A stretch of DNA of 64,000 nucleotides. Source: Tretioscincus oriximinensis. Its lineage: Eukaryota; Chordata; Lepidosauria; Squamata; Gymnophthalmidae. The translations under genes were made by a program, and so were the position numbers. The stretch's first letter is position 1. Every line of letters begins with the position of its first letter. The notes below the pieces were generated by a model that was not told the DNA's origin, made no database searches, and worked only from the letters and a program-made list of their open reading frames with translations. Below are positions 46,238-58,445 of this stretch, in pieces. The stretch covers positions 1,839,417 to 1,903,416 of the forward strand of contig JAJVDF010000140.1 of the NCBI GenBank assembly GCA_022410635.1. Direction: 5' to 3'.

Positions 46238-46934
46238 ACAGGTATTTCACACTTATGCTGGCACCACTGCAATGTTAAAGGAGACTATTTACACATGTGG
46301 GCACATGTCCCAAATTAACACAGTTTTGGCACATTGTTGCCAACAAAATACGGGAAATTGCTAATGTTAATATCCCAACTGATCCTGTGTTCTGGATCTT
46401 TGATGATTTAGATACCCCAAATACACCAGTTTATGTTTATTATTTTGTCAAATATTCTGTTTATGCTGCCCATTTGGTTATAGCTAAGGGATGGAAAGAG
46501 TCAGCAAACTGTACAATAAGAGAATGGTTTTCATATTTATTGAAATTTATGAAATTTGATTTAATTTTTGAGAAAAGATTAAGAAATATGGATGTAACAT
46601 TATAATGATCTTGGCTGGATAAATGGCAGTTGTTTATTATATATGCNTTATCCTGGAGCGACCAATTTTTATATGACACCGTTTCTTCATACATGNAACT
46701 CNAATTGTTTTCATAAGTACAGTTCATTCCTTCCCATTTAAACTCTAGGGTGTGTGTGTGGGACTATGATATATTATATTATGTCAAGTACTTTGCCAAA
46801 TGTATTATGTTTAAAGTATTGATTAAGTTAAATGTTGCAAAGCAATGTGCTAAGCAATTTCTGCAAGGCAATGTGCTAACAAGAATTGTCTGTATGGTAA
46901 AGGAATAATAAATTTNAAAAAATGAAAAAAAAAT
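46238..46934 (+). mobile_element. L1-clade LINE, ORF2 C-terminus, 3' UTR and poly(A)
   Basis: It parallels the copy at 18592: 'cttatgctggcaccactgc' encodes the LCWHHC start of the knuckle, then DYLHMWAH. The frame from 46297 gives QFWHIVANKIREIAN and VYAAHLVIAKGWKES up to a stop at 46605. The 3' UTR ends in 'ggaataataaatt' and an A-rich tail to 46934. A frame break near 46290-46310 shows decay. Confidence 0.8.
46297..46605 (+). pseudogene. L1 ORF2 C-terminal fragment
   Basis: About 100 codons of the L1 ORF2 C-terminus (QFWHIVANKIREIANVNIPT, FVKYSVYAAHLVIAKGWKES). It aligns with codons 60-160 of the fragment at 18521 with moderate identity. The knuckle just upstream lies in a different frame, so an indel has split the domain. 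The annotated first residue is not a true start. It is non-functional. Confidence 0.75.
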
Positions 46935-48500
46935 TGGGATAATTTCAAATGTTACCTTATTTATCCTACTGTTGAAAGTTTCAGCATTCTTCTTTTCCCT
47001 TTGTAGAAGGGCCATTTTTCCAGAAAAGCACAGCATGTGGGTTCTTCCTGATGCATTGTAGTGTGAGAAAAGTCACAGTTAAACATACAGAATCCTGTGT
47101 TGCTGTCACAGCCTGCTGCCAAGAAATGCGGATGTGGTGCAACTGTTGTAAAGTATTTGTGCCAGAACACCCACTATACAGATGAGCCCAGCACACATTA
47201 TTTATGCATATATTTATTTAAACATTTATTAGCAGATGGCTCCAGAGAACAAAGCAGCAAAACAGAATGGTACAAGAACTCCTTTGAGCCGATCATTGTT
47301 TAGGAAGTGTCACATTCAAACAAGNGTCTTACTTCGACCACCTTAGTTTGGTACTTTGAAGATCCCTTGTGTTTAAAACATGATTGGTTGAATATATGAG
47401 CCTTCCTCATTTGCTGGTGCACTCTTTTGCAAAGAAGAAAGGGTGTTTCAGATTAAGAAGCACTTGATCTGGATCATATGTAAGCCTATTTAAACACAGA
47501 GTCTTTAAGAAGGTGTGCTCCCACAAGGTGACTATCAAGGAACCCATTTGGACACCAAAGTGTGCTCTTCTATAGTTCTATGTGAGTGATCAGCACTTTA
47601 CCCTGAGATCCATATTGATGGGCTATGTGTAGAAATCCCATGTATCTAAGATGTAATGTCTCAACAAACGTTTCTGCAATCTCTTATAGTATAAAAAGAC
47701 AACAATAATGCTTAATAATAATCCTTTGCAAGAAATCCAGATGCCCTTCAGAGATATCTAAAATTAGCATTTGCTCTCTCAAGCAATCNCCTTTTTTAAT
47801 GTAATAGCCAGCCTTCCCTAGGGGACCCAGAGCAAATAATATTTCAGAATATCAAATATCATGAATGAATAAATCTCAGGGATGGATGGGAGAGCTGCAG
47901 ATACTTATTGGTGTGGAAACAGATACAGATACAGATTCCCACCCTGTCAATCAATGTTAAAAATAAAATGCATAGCATATTTTTTCTTGCTCAGAACGAG
48001 TGGATGCATTTATCAAACCTATGCTACAATTTTAAATAGAAATCATCTTCAAATTATGGGAGGGAAATGAACTATACACTGCTTTTGTAAGGGGTAGGCT
48101 ACCTCTTATCTCCTACTTCCATTAAAGACCTTTTGTAGTTGCTTATTAGAGCAGATGAATTTATCAAAAAAATTATTACAAGAACAGTAGAACAATGGTC
48201 CAGCCAAACCAATGGCCCCCACAGTATGAAGCAATCAATATAACAAAGTCTAGGCGCTGAAGAAACCATTAACTCTGGGTGAATGGATAGATGAGTTTGT
48301 ACAACACAATAGCGCCTTTATGAGTTTATGATTGTGGTAACACCCCAGCCAGATATTTATTATCATTATTATCACCATTGAATGTTACTGCCTTCTTTCT
48401 GCAATTGGTTTGATTTCTTTTCTCTGTATTCCCACCTAATGCAACTGAAATTGTCCCTGTTGTGGTTATTGTCAGGCTTTAGAACATGGTAAGGTGCACA
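46935..48500. other. No gene or recognisable repeat
   Basis: No exon is supported. Minor tail-like words at 47802-47832 may be a LINE remnant. Confidence 0.45.
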
Positions 48501-50523
48501 AGGGATAAAATGTTGGGTACCTCCAACTGCAGCCCTCCCAGCAGGAGACCTTTAAGCATGTCTGATCATACCCTTTAATTGACAGGCCAAACAGCATTGC
48601 AATGTTCCAATGAGGAACTGAGGGAGCAAATTGCATAGTGTCCTTTCTGCATCAGTCATTTTAACATGAGCTTGCTCTACAACATCCAGTTGTTCTAAAG
48701 TCCAAGGATGTTCTGGGCCATTAAGAAAGGATCAAGGACACCCTACCCCATGTGCCAGTGTCAAAGACATAAGGCAATCTTTGCTTAGAAGTAAATATGA
48801 AACACTATAGCTATAAAATAAAACAAATTAAAGAGGTTGTTTAATTCTGTGAAGAAGATGGCTCAAAGAAGCCTTTTGGTCATGTCCCACCCATCACAAT
48901 GGCTTTGGTGAGAAGAAGAGCAGCATTATGTATTGACCCACCAGGTTTCTCTCTCTCTCTCTTTCTTTTATTGGAAAGAAGGCTGAAAGGCTGTATTGCT
49001 TCACTGGCAGCAAGGCCTGGGCGGTAATGAAGGCTATAAAAAGTGACTTTATGACCGGCATCTGAAAAAACACACCCACCCTTCATNCTACTGCAGTTGC
49101 TTTGGGTCACCTCATTACAGGGAAGATATTGGCTAGTTGGAAAGAGCTGAGAGGAAAGATAATCAAAGGAAGGTTGAGAAGGGCACAAGCAGGAGGGCCC
49201 TTGTCAGAGAGGAATAAAAAAGACAAAGAGCAGAGATTCTGAGAAGGCGAAGAATAATTTGGTCACATCTTGTGAAATGCTCAAGCAAAGATTGGAAAAG
49301 TATTTATTTATATCCTTGTCTGGGCTTGGAGCCAGTCTTCTGCCCACCGCGTATAGGAATGTGCAGTGCCTCTACCTAGTTCACGGGGTCCAAGATCACA
49401 AGTGACAGACTGTACAGAAAAAGCCGCTTCTGTCACCAGATTTCTCCTATCAATCTATTCATGATTGGTAACATCCTTAAGAAGAAACACAGGGCCTTTG
49501 TGTACCCACCTACTGATCTGGTTTAAGGAGCTCAATACTCCACATCATCTGCATGGTACTCTTGGTAAGATAAATCAGATTCATACTATGTGGAATTGTG
49601 ATAAACCACATTATTCTGTCATCTACGAGAACCAGTGCTGCCTACCTGGGATTAAACAGCAGTGCACCCACATGTTTCCAGAGCTGAATGAGTATGGTTC
49701 CAGCTGCAAGGGAAATGTGTTGAATCTGTATTGTAGTAGAATACAAGGCATGTCTCCATTTATTGTACACCTGCATTTGCAGCAATAGAGAGCACCTTGT
49801 GGTAACTGCCCCATGCCATACCTAGCTCTGGTCACTGTTAAAGGCATCATTTTCACAGAGCCCCATGATCTGTCCTGAAGATGAGTNATTCTTTAGCCAA
49901 TTGAAATGATACATCTGTGAATGTAAGGGGTACATGGACTTGAAAACATCTTTGTTCGTGATAACTGTAACACCTCCATCTGTATATCTCAGAAGAAGCT
50001 ACCTGCTTTAGTATGTGGACACTTGGCTGCAATCTCCCTTTGAAGTAGGGTGCGTATAGAGCCTAATTAGCCACCATGATCTCAAGTTTCTTTGTTTGTC
50101 TAACATGTTTTCTGCTAGCTATCATATTTTATAAATCTAATGATTCTCAGCCTTAATTATTCTTCACCGAAAAAAGGTCTAAGGAGCTGCTGTTCACATG
50201 CCATTCTGGTCTAACACAACTCATGGCAAGGCNTGTGTCAGTCTAGAATAAGACTTTAGTTTAGAATAAGAATAAGTCTAGCAAGTCCTTTAGAGTCTTT
50301 TCTGAAACATAATAAGGTCTAGTGCAGTTTGAACCTACCATGACCTACACAGATCTCAGTGCACTGTTCTTACAAAATGATGACTTCAGTCTAAAATGTC
50401 TCCAGATGGCAAGACGCAATTCGAGATCTAAACAAGACCCTGCAATTGCCTCTTGCTATATCTCGCTGAATATGAGATGCAATCCATTCCTATCTTCTAT
50501 TGAGAAGAATTCACAGTAGGTTC
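48501..50523. other. No gene; weak repeat-family members
   Basis: 49685-49760 resembles the unclassified repeat at 26735. 50166-50335 contains 'acatgccattctgg' and 'aataaggtctagtgca', words shared with the loop of the palindrome at 51816-52304 and with 27620. A TC run lies at 48950-48966. No exon is supported. Confidence 0.4.
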
Positions 50524-50992
50524 ATTTAGAGCAGTCTTTCTCAAAGTGGGCGATAACGCCCCCTTGTGGGCGCTGGAGGCCTATAGGGGGGCAGTGAAGG
50601 GCACAGAGAAGATTGGGGGGCATTGAAGCGGTTTAGGGGGGCGATGGCTAATTTTAAAATGTTTTTTTGCTTTTAACACAAACTTTACTGCTCCTTTACG
50701 CTTAACACGCGTTTCCTTGTGTAACGCCATCTAGGGGACTAGACAGTAACTATTTCCTGTCCGATAGTTGCCAAACTGTACCATAGATGGCGGTAAGCTC
50801 CAATGCGAAGCGAGAAGTTTCTAGTCCATTCTCGAAAGTACTAGGCCCGCCCGCTGCCTCATATAAAAGCGTGCGCGCCATCCAGCCAGTCTTAAGATGT
50901 AGTAAAGTAAAAAAAATTGGGGGGCACTAGAAAATAATTAATTCTCGAAGTGGGCGATAGACAAAATAAGTTTGAGAACCTCTGATTTAGAG
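50524..50992. mobile_element. Non-autonomous hAT transposon with 8-bp TSD
   Basis: The element 50532-50984 (453 bp) is flanked by an exact 8-bp direct repeat atttagag (50524-50531 and 50985-50992), the hAT signature. The ends are inverted: cagtctttctcaaa on the left, and tttgagaacctctg on the right, whose reverse complement is cagaggttctcaaa. A sub-terminal word 'agtgggcgata' occurs near both ends in the same orientation. No transposase frame is present, so it was mobilised in trans. Confidence 0.92.
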
Positions 50993-51385
50993 CTACAGAA
51001 AGCTGGGTGAGCTAAACATTTGCCCACTTTCTTAGTTGTGGTGTTTATCACACATTTAGGCTGCATCCTCATTAAGAGATATTTAGTGCATTGGCAGCAA
51101 CATCATGTAGAATTTGCCCCACTACTTCATGGAATTTCAGCAATCCACTNGCTTAAAAGGCTCATGGTTCCAGTTTTTCTGTTAGCTCATTTTTTCTCCA
51201 TTGACTTTTAAATGCAAAAGATTGCTTAGTAATGTGAATTCAGACTAGCTGTAAAAAGCTCATTGGATCTTAGTTCACTGAGAATGCTGGGATTTGTAGT
51301 AAAAAAGTGCAGCAATGACTTATGGGGCGTGATGTGACAAGGTTACCAGAAAATGTAATGGAGAAGCAAGGAAAACTGGAGGTGA
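50993..51385. other. No gene or recognisable repeat
   Basis: Short spacer between the hAT element and a SINE. Nothing recognised. Confidence 0.45.
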
Positions 51386-51716
51386 GTGGAAGAAGAAGGA
51401 GAAGGAGAAGGAGAAGAAGAACTGGGTTCTTATAACCCAGTTTTCTCACCTTTCAATGGGACTCAAAGCGGCTTACAAGGGTATTTTGCCCGAAGGCTCA
51501 CATTCTATCTTCCCCACCAGGCTCTGGTGGTTTCCATGTATCTACTTGCAGTCAGTTGCAATTTCCTGCACTTCTTGCTTTTGAATAGCTGGGTTGGCTA
51601 GAGCTACAGGCTAGTGGAAGGTGCTCACTACTCTCCACGTCCCACACAGGGCTTCAAAACCCGATCTCCCAGATGACAGGCGAATTCCTTAGCNACTGAG
51701 TTATCTGTGCCGAGTG
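51386..51716 (-). mobile_element. tRNA-derived SINE, LINE-tailed family, copy 3
   Basis: The minus-strand head lies at 51650-51716, with the B box 'gggttttgaagccctg' and the A box region 'taactcagt'. The body (ctagccaacccagct) and tail (gtaagccgctttgagtccc) follow, with GAA/GGA triplets at 51388-51420. It is complete or nearly so. Confidence 0.88.
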
Positions 51717-51815
51717 GAGAAATACTTGCAGATATGTTTTCTCGGATTTAATAAAAATAGCGATATTAAGATTGTAATGGAGAAGCAGCCCTAGCTGGCT
51801 TCTAATAAAACCAAC

Positions 51816-52304
51816 TGGACCAGTAAGAAAGCTGTTCAATAAAAATGAAGATAAATAGAGCTGTTATGCTAAATCTGGTATTACTACTGGGTTTTCCGTG
51901 GCTGGCAATTCCAATAAAGTATTAAGAACATTTTGGGATATAGCATCTGGGATATTTGTATCTGGAAGTAGGCCTAGCTGTATGCTAATGCACTAGGGCT
52001 TTTTCTGTTCCAGAATGGGAGTCTAAGGACCTGTTGTCCACATGCCATTCTGGGCAAATAACTGAGGCCATGATGGTCAGCAGATCCCTTAGAGTAGCCA
52101 CCTTTCTGGAACAGAAAAATGTCTAGTGCATTAGCATACAGCTAGGCTTACTTCCAGATATATATATCCCAGATGCTATATCCCAAAANNTTTTTAATAC
52201 TTTATTGGAATTGCCAGCCACTGAAAACCCAGTAGTGATACCAGATTTCTCATAACAGATCTATTTATCTTCATTTTTATTGAACAGCTTTCTTACTGGT
52301 CCAG
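51816..52304. repeat. Large imperfect palindrome, 200-bp arms
   Basis: Arms 51816-52015 and 52104-52304 are inverted copies with about a dozen substitutions and two Ns, separated by an 88-bp loop. Landmarks are 'ctggaccagtaagaaagctg', 'aattccaataaagtatta', 'gctgtatgctaatgcacta' and 'ctgttccagaa' in opposite order. The loop includes 'ccacatgccattctgg', shared with 50190. No TSD is evident. It is either a foldback transposon or an inverted duplication old enough to have diverged. Confidence 0.85.
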
Positions 52305-52914
52305 TAAGAAAGAGGNAGAATCTCATTTGGAATTACAATGGTTGCCAACAAATAGAGCTGATAAATTGGAAAAGAATATACATCTTTCTGAGTCCCAATT
52401 TCCTCTGTCTTAAGATGTGCAGAATCTACTAGAAGTCTTCCTGACTTATGACCTCTCCCATGCCCTCTCATCTCACCCAAGTGCTAAAATGTGATAAAAA
52501 CTTGGGGTCCCTGTAAAACAGCTTGTTTGTCTTTGTGTTGCTGTTGAAATTTGATAGAATGTTAAGGTGTCGTGGTTCTCTTCTTCTTTGATCTAAATCT
52601 GCAAATTGTTACACAGCAACTCCCAGGTCCACTGGACCTTCCCTCACTTCTCTCCCAACTCATGCTTCCATTTGCAGTGCAGGATTACAGGAACAAATGT
52701 TGACTTTCTCTTACTGCTTCGTCATGGAGCTATTCAGCTACACATTTCAGTCTTTACAATACTTTCCTATTTCTGATAGTTTACAACTTTATTTCAGTTT
52801 TTCCTTCCCCTTGCCACTAAGGCCACAATCACACTTTTAAACCAAATTTCAGCCCTGATGAACTTGACTGAAAACCAAAAACAGTTTTTCTGGCTTTCAA
52901 TCCCTTTGTTCAAT
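52305..52914. other. No gene or recognisable repeat
   Basis: No exon or repeat was recognised. Confidence 0.45.
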
Positions 52915-52916
52915 AT

Positions 52917-53283
52917 TGAGGCACAGATGGCTCGGTCGACTAAATGCCGGTCTTTCATCTGAGAGATCGGGTTTTGAGACCCTGTATCGGACATGGAGAG
53001 GGATGAGTGCCTTCTACCAACCTGTAACTTTAGCCAACACAGCTATTTGAAAGCAAGAATTATAAGAAATTGCAACAGACTGTGACTAGATAAAAGGGGA
53101 CCACCACAGTGTGGTGGGGAAGATAGAACGCAAGCATTCAGGAAAAAAATAACCTTGTAACTGCTTTGAGTTCCTTCGGGTGAGAAAAGCAGGGTATAAA
53201 AACCCAGTTCTTCTCAGGAAAAAAATAACCTTGTAACTGCTTTGAGTTCCTTCGGGTGAGAAAAGCAGGGTATAAAAACCCAG
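52917..53283 (+). mobile_element. tRNA-derived SINE, copy 4, with duplicated 3' end
   Basis: The head has 'gatggctcggtcgacta' and a B-box-like 'cgggttttgagaccct' near 52969. The body matches the other copies with more substitutions. The last 76 bp are an exact tandem duplication (53139-53214 and 53215-53290), both running from 'caggaaaaaaataacc' to 'cagttcttct'. The second copy leads into a 150-bp triplet array. Confidence 0.88.
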
Positions 53284-53433
53284 TTCTTCTTCTTCTTCTT
53301 CTTCTTCTTCTTCTTCTTCTTCTTCTTCTTCTTCTTCTTCTTCTTCTTCTTCTTCTTCTTCTTCTTCTTCTTNTTCTTCTTCTTCTTCTTCTTCTTCTTC
53401 TTCTTCTTCTTCTTCTTCTTCTTCTTCTTCTTC
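53284..53433. repeat. (TTC)50 / (GAA)50 triplet array
   Basis: A continuous 150-bp run of TTC, broken only by an ambiguous base at 53373, directly fused to the SINE tail. Long GAA.TTC runs form triplex (H-DNA) structures (established knowledge). The poly-Lys and poly-Leu frames here are artefacts. Confidence 0.95.
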
Positions 53434-53488
53434 ACACGTGAGTGACTGCAGCCTTATATAAGTTTAACTATTGGATCATCCTTTGGAC

Positions 53489-53809
53489 TATGGTTGCTAC
53501 ATGTCCTGGGAATTCTGTGAATTCCTAGAATAGGGATCTCTGCCAGTCCCTCAATCCCAGCCCAGCCCTGGGCAGTAACCACCACCTCCCTTCCCCCCAA
53601 AAAACAGAAATGAAAAAAAAAAAACGGGATCGGCTTCCAGAAATGCTGGTGGTCCCAGGAAGGAGCTACATTATTTCCAGCCTTAGAAGCAGCCCCCATG
53701 TTTGTCATTTCCAGCAGGGGCGTCTTCTGGAGCATGCTGATGGAAACAAGTGTTGGGAAGGGCAGGAGAGGGTTCCCAGATATTAGAGTTGCCACATGTG
53801 GCAACCCTA
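53489..53809. mobile_element. Possible non-autonomous DNA transposon
   Basis: The left end 'tatggttgctacatgt' and the right end 'acatgtggcaacccta' form a 16-bp inverted pair with three mismatches. The interior (about 290 bp) is non-coding and moderately GC-rich. The right end is itself palindromic (gttgccacatgtggcaac). No TSD was found. Confidence 0.45.
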
Positions 53810-54853
53810 CTTTTGCCCTTTTCCCACTGGCATCAAATAGAAACTATTTCCCCCTTGCATTGGACCCATAGTCTTGCCATTGAATCCAAGTGGAAAATAG
53901 GTTCCATTTGAGCTAGATTTACAATCTGGAAATTATTAAAATAACTTCTGTTCTCTGTCAATTTCTGAGAGTGAGTCCCATTTCTTTTTACTGTAGAGCT
54001 AGGATTTAGATTATTTTGGGGTGGAAACTTTCTGCCTCTGGGTGGGGAAAGAATGACTAGGACATTTCATCCATTCAATCCTAACCAGTTATGGGCATAG
54101 CCAGGAGGTTGTATGTTTGGCAGAAGGAAGTGCCGCTCATTAGCACAACCAGAATGGGGAGAAGTCTAGACAGCTATTTTAATGAATTCTACATTGAGCA
54201 GTGATTTAGACCCAGGCATTTCTATCCTACTCTGTGATGTTTTGATTCTATGATCTATAGTCAACTCCATAAATTTGTTTCAATGGATTTCAACAGTTTC
54301 TTTAACCAATCAGAATGACACTTTCAGTCTAGGCCATATTTTTTCTGAGGAAGATTCTGGTTCTATATACAGATGCCCCTAGAGACCCCCCAAATCAACC
54401 AGCAATTCCATACTACCAAACAGCAATAAACTAAAAAGGAAACATCCACATTTTTTGGCTAGGATGTTTTGAAGTTCTGCAAACAGCCATATCCAGTTTT
54501 AAATTAGAAACATCTAAAAGTTCCATTACTCACACCCCCAAATCCATGCTTAAAATGCCACAAAACCCAGCACAGTTTATGACTCAATTAAGTATTAAAA
54601 TTAAAAAAATATTTTTTAAAATTACATATTCCCTAGGTTGGGGAATTTTCTGATNCACGGCGCTACTAAAAAAGCAATTTCTTGTTCCTTCCGTCCTTGG
54701 GTTCAGGTTTTTAAGCAGAAGAATGCTGGGTGCTTTGTGGGTAAACACTGTATTCAAGTTGACATTTATTATTTAAAGCCACAATTAAAGCTATAAAATG
54801 TCTGATGAGCAACAGAGAATCTGTTCAAGCCAGGTCGTGCATCAACAAGCAGT
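53810..54853. other. No gene or recognisable repeat
   Basis: Faint CR1-like words occur near 54170-54250 ('gaattctacattgagcag', 'gattctatgatct'), possibly a very old CR1 end. No exon is supported. Confidence 0.4.
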
Positions 54854-54861
54854 GCTTGCAC

Positions 54862-55073
54862 CAGTGGTGGGATTAAAACAATTTAACATCTGGTTCTCTG
54901 CCCTAATGACCAATGTCATTTCCAGTTGCTGCTTCTGAAAATGCCATTTTAAGTGATGTCATTTCTGGCAGGAGGTGGGGCCTGGATAGTTTAACAACTG
55001 GCTCCCCAAACTTAACAAAAAATTAGGTATTGGTTCTATCGAACTGGTGCAAACCAGCTGACTTCCACGACTG
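54862..55073. mobile_element. Non-autonomous DNA transposon with short inverted ends
   Basis: The left end 'cagtggtgggatt' and the right end 'acttccacgactg' (reverse complement cagtcgtggaagt) are inverted. Internal 'ggttctctgccctaatga' and 'ggttctatcgaactggtgc' words fit a repeat type common in reptiles. The flanks gcttgcac and cttttgcac are only roughly alike, so an 8-bp duplication is possible but decayed. Confidence 0.5.
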
Positions 55074-56086
55074 CTTTTGCACCCATGGTATCTTCTCTTC
55101 ATCTGTACCAGTAGTTGTGGCATTTTGTCCTTAAACAAGTGGCCAATTAAGCCTTTCAAAAATAAGGGAATTAGACTCAAGAAGGCGATTTCTTTCATCA
55201 GCGCAAAAGCCAAGGCAAGACAGTCAAGATCCAGTTCATGCTGAGTCTGTGCAGAGAAGAAAGATAATTTTTGTTGAGTCAGACAATTGGATCCTTGTTT
55301 CTGTTCTTTGCATTGATCTGACGGAGAGCTCAGAAAGGAGTTGTCTGAGATCATGAAAGTGAAAACATCTTGCAACATAAAGTGAAGAGCTTTGGGACTG
55401 GTCTTGCCACAAACATGAAGCAGCTGCTTAAGGCAAGCTTGCTATAGGAGATCTGTCTTCTAGTTCCAGCCCTTTGTATGTACCCAGTGTTCAGAATTGA
55501 AATGAAGGCAGGGAACTCCTCTTCTAATCAGAGGGGGTTTGCAGTTGGGNTTGGTCTTTTCCAATGCAAAAAAAATAAATCCATTGTGTTGCCATATGTT
55601 TCTTAGCTATANTCCACTATTATTATTACAATGTGTTTCTTACATATTACAGACCAACAACGTTGTTGAGGCAGAAAATCCCCCCAAACACTTCCTTTTT
55701 CCCACTAGCTGTTGGGGAGATACAGTGATTCCCAATGTGTAATATGGCAAATGCATGAATAAGAATTTGCTGGTTACTTGCATCTTGAGAGCCATATACA
55801 TTTGCCTGCTTCCCATTCACCTAAGAGGAAAACAGTGGCCCAGTATATACTACAGTCTAAAATAATAGCCCTGGACAGATATTTATTTTTAGACCTTCGT
55901 CTTAAAGAATGAATTTACCTCATAATGGCTATGGGTGGTCACTTTCCCCTCTCTGTCCCAGTTGCAACTTCTTTTAGAATTTGTACTGGGTGCTTTCCAA
56001 ACAAGCACAGGGAGCATACCTTTTTTTTAAGTAAAAAAATCCCTGGTTTTGCACAAGTTTTTACTTGTGTAAAATGAGGTTGGCCC
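55074..56086. other. No gene; unidentified minus-strand open frame
   Basis: The minus strand is open for 139 codons (54959-55378). The 5' part is not recognisable and the 3' part overlaps the transposon above. I do not call it a gene. Confidence 0.4.
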
Positions 56087-56138
56087 ATCTTTGGGGCTGC
56101 TTCTGGCTTCTACCAGAACCAGAAGCAGCCCCAAAGAT
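56087..56138. repeat. Perfect 20-bp-stem hairpin
   Basis: atctttggggctgcttctgg (56087-56106) is exactly complementary to 56119-56138 around a 12-bp loop. The flanks are not complementary. It may be a small inverted duplication. There is no terminator context or RNA gene evidence. Confidence 0.85.
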
Positions 56139-56229
56139 CCAGGACCCCAGCAGCAAGAGAGGTCTTTACAAATCGCCACCATTGCTTCTCCTGCTTTTTG
56201 ACAGCCATTTCAAAATGGCTGTCATTCTT

Positions 56230-56582
56230 TCAAGCTGATGGGCAGAAGAGTGAGGACAGGCAAAGGAAAGTATTTTTTCACCCAGAGGGTCATCAGCCAT
56301 TTGGATTTACTTCCAGAAGAGGTGATGGTAACTAGTAGCCAGGATAGCATTAAGAGATGATTAGACAGATTCATGGACACCAAGGGTATCAACAGCTACT
56401 AGGATGGATTTTCAGTATTCCTGAAAAAGCATTTGCAGGACATTGAGAACAGCTGAAGATTTTGCCTTCTTCTGTCTCAGAATGCCCTGGTGCAACTGGT
56501 GGGCCACTGTGTGAGACAGAATGCTGGANAAGATGGGCTCCGGCCCAATTCAGCAGGGCTCCTCTTATGTCCCTATGTTTAA
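56230..56582 (+). mobile_element. CR1-type LINE 3' end
   Basis: It opens with 'caagctgatgggcagaagag', passes 'tttcacccagagggtcatc', 'cagattcatggacaccaa' and 'caacagctactagg', then the terminal 'gatgggctccggcccaattc' and 'cagcagggctcctcttatgt'. It is fuller than the related copy at 2140. A segment at about 56412-56500 looks inserted or expanded. Confidence 0.78.
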
Positions 56583-58445
56583 TTTCCCGTACTGGAGCAG
56601 CAGCAGAAAAAATTAAACCTGTTGGCAAAAGCCAGCAACAATGGCAGGAAATCCACAGATATCTCCCTTGCTGCCAGGGACCTCAATCCTTAAGGGTGTT
56701 CCTAGTTGATGCTATCTGACTGGGGCACAGGCACATTGCCAGAGCACGGCTAACACAAATTTAGTTAACCTACACTTGCAACAGTTTTCTGAGTGAACTC
56801 TTCTTAAACCTCACATTGCTGTGCAGGTGGTTCATGTCCAAACCATTTCTCATTTGAAATAAATGGGAAATGGATACGACCAGCATATAGCTGAACCGCT
56901 TTCATGCTCATTTCCCCCCACTAATGAGAACTCAATCTGGTTTTTTTTTCCTGGGCTTAACCAGAGACTAAGCTTAGTTTTTAGGACTGAAGAAATTTGA
57001 AAGCAAATGTGGGACCAGGCTGCCAACTACTTTGTATTCCTCAGCTTCTGGTAGGATCCAGGATGAGGGCATTAATATAATGACAGCAGCCTAAGATGGC
57101 CAATATCTAGAGGACTTCTGTGGTCAGACACCAGCAGCACTGAAATTGAGGAAGGGTCCCCCCCTCCCCCCAGCTATAGTTTCCATGATGCTTAGCATTT
57201 TAGTTAAAGGAACCTGAGAGTTGGTCATACGCCTTCTTTTTAGTTCTGAAAAATGAACCTAGTCTACGTTTTTAAGACTATATTTTCTAGATTAGAAAAA
57301 AAATGGATTAAGCTCATTCTTCAGGGCTGAAGAAGGCCTGAAAGTAGAGAACTAAGAAAATAATTTTATCCTGAATATGATTCGATTCTCCCTTTGATTA
57401 AATTCTGGGGAATCACGGCCCAATATCACAACACTTCCACACATCTAGTTCTCCAGATCATTATTCCTGTGACTCTGGTCATATCTAAATTTTAATCTAG
57501 TTTAAATCCATTTTTAGAATGTAAGAACATGTTGCCAAAGCGAATAGTAATTTTCTTTCCACATTGACTAAACCAAAGGTGGGATTTCTTAGAGAATGTC
57601 NAAAGAAAACTGTCTGCCACTTTGTTGTTGTGCTTTCTTATTCTGAATTATTCTGAATTCTAATCTTATTCTGGATTAAAAACTAGGTGTGACCACAGCC
57701 TTTGATTAACAGTCATGGAAGTTACAACCCCAAAGATAGTTTTCCCCCAGCTCTGTCCAAACATTCCTGCTGATTCTTGCTTTGGCTCATGGGAGCTGTA
57801 ATCTCAAATCAGAACCTTTCAAGTCTGTAACCCAAAGAATGGAATTTCAAGAGTTTACCTATCTATCCATCTTCAAGTTATGCCAAACCCGATTCTTTTT
57901 CTACCTTGGGAGAGAAGAGAGGGAAGGGAACAGGAGCAGAATAGGAGCTGAAGAAATAATATAAAATTGTAATCGAATCATGCATGAGGCATAGGGTTGA
58001 ATGCTTCTTAGTCCAGCCCCCTCACAACCTTACAAATATTAAAATTTTGTAAATAACTAAGCCTATAACAAATATTAACAAAAACAAAAACAGAGATGGG
58101 GAAGACATGTGAAACCAAGTCTTGACAGTCCATTCAACTACCACGGATTACACATAATATTAATATACTATCGTCTTTGGACTGGGATTGCCCAGTGGGA
58201 TTGCCCAGTAGTGTTTTTGGCAAACTATTGGAAATGATACACAAGACAAATTGCCATTTGACTGAACCCCCCAAAGAGCTATTACACTATTTTTACATGC
58301 AACGAAACTGGTGACAGCAAAAGACTGGAAAATTTTTGGAGGCATGACAAAAGATTTGCAGGTCCAAGAAAATTTGGGAAGTTCTGATCAATGATTGTGT
58401 GACCTTAATTAGAAAGGCATGGGAAGGAGAAGATACAAGAAATTA
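56583..58445. other. No gene or recognisable repeat
   Basis: 1.9 kb without a supported exon, RNA gene or element end. Confidence 0.45.

Noticed and set aside
53214..53441. Long poly-Lys and poly-Leu reading frames
   Set aside because: They are translations of the TTC/GAA triplet array in two frames and have no flanking coding signal.
54959..55378. 139-codon minus-strand frame
   Set aside because: Its 3' part overlaps a DNA transposon with inverted ends, and the rest has no recognisable domain.
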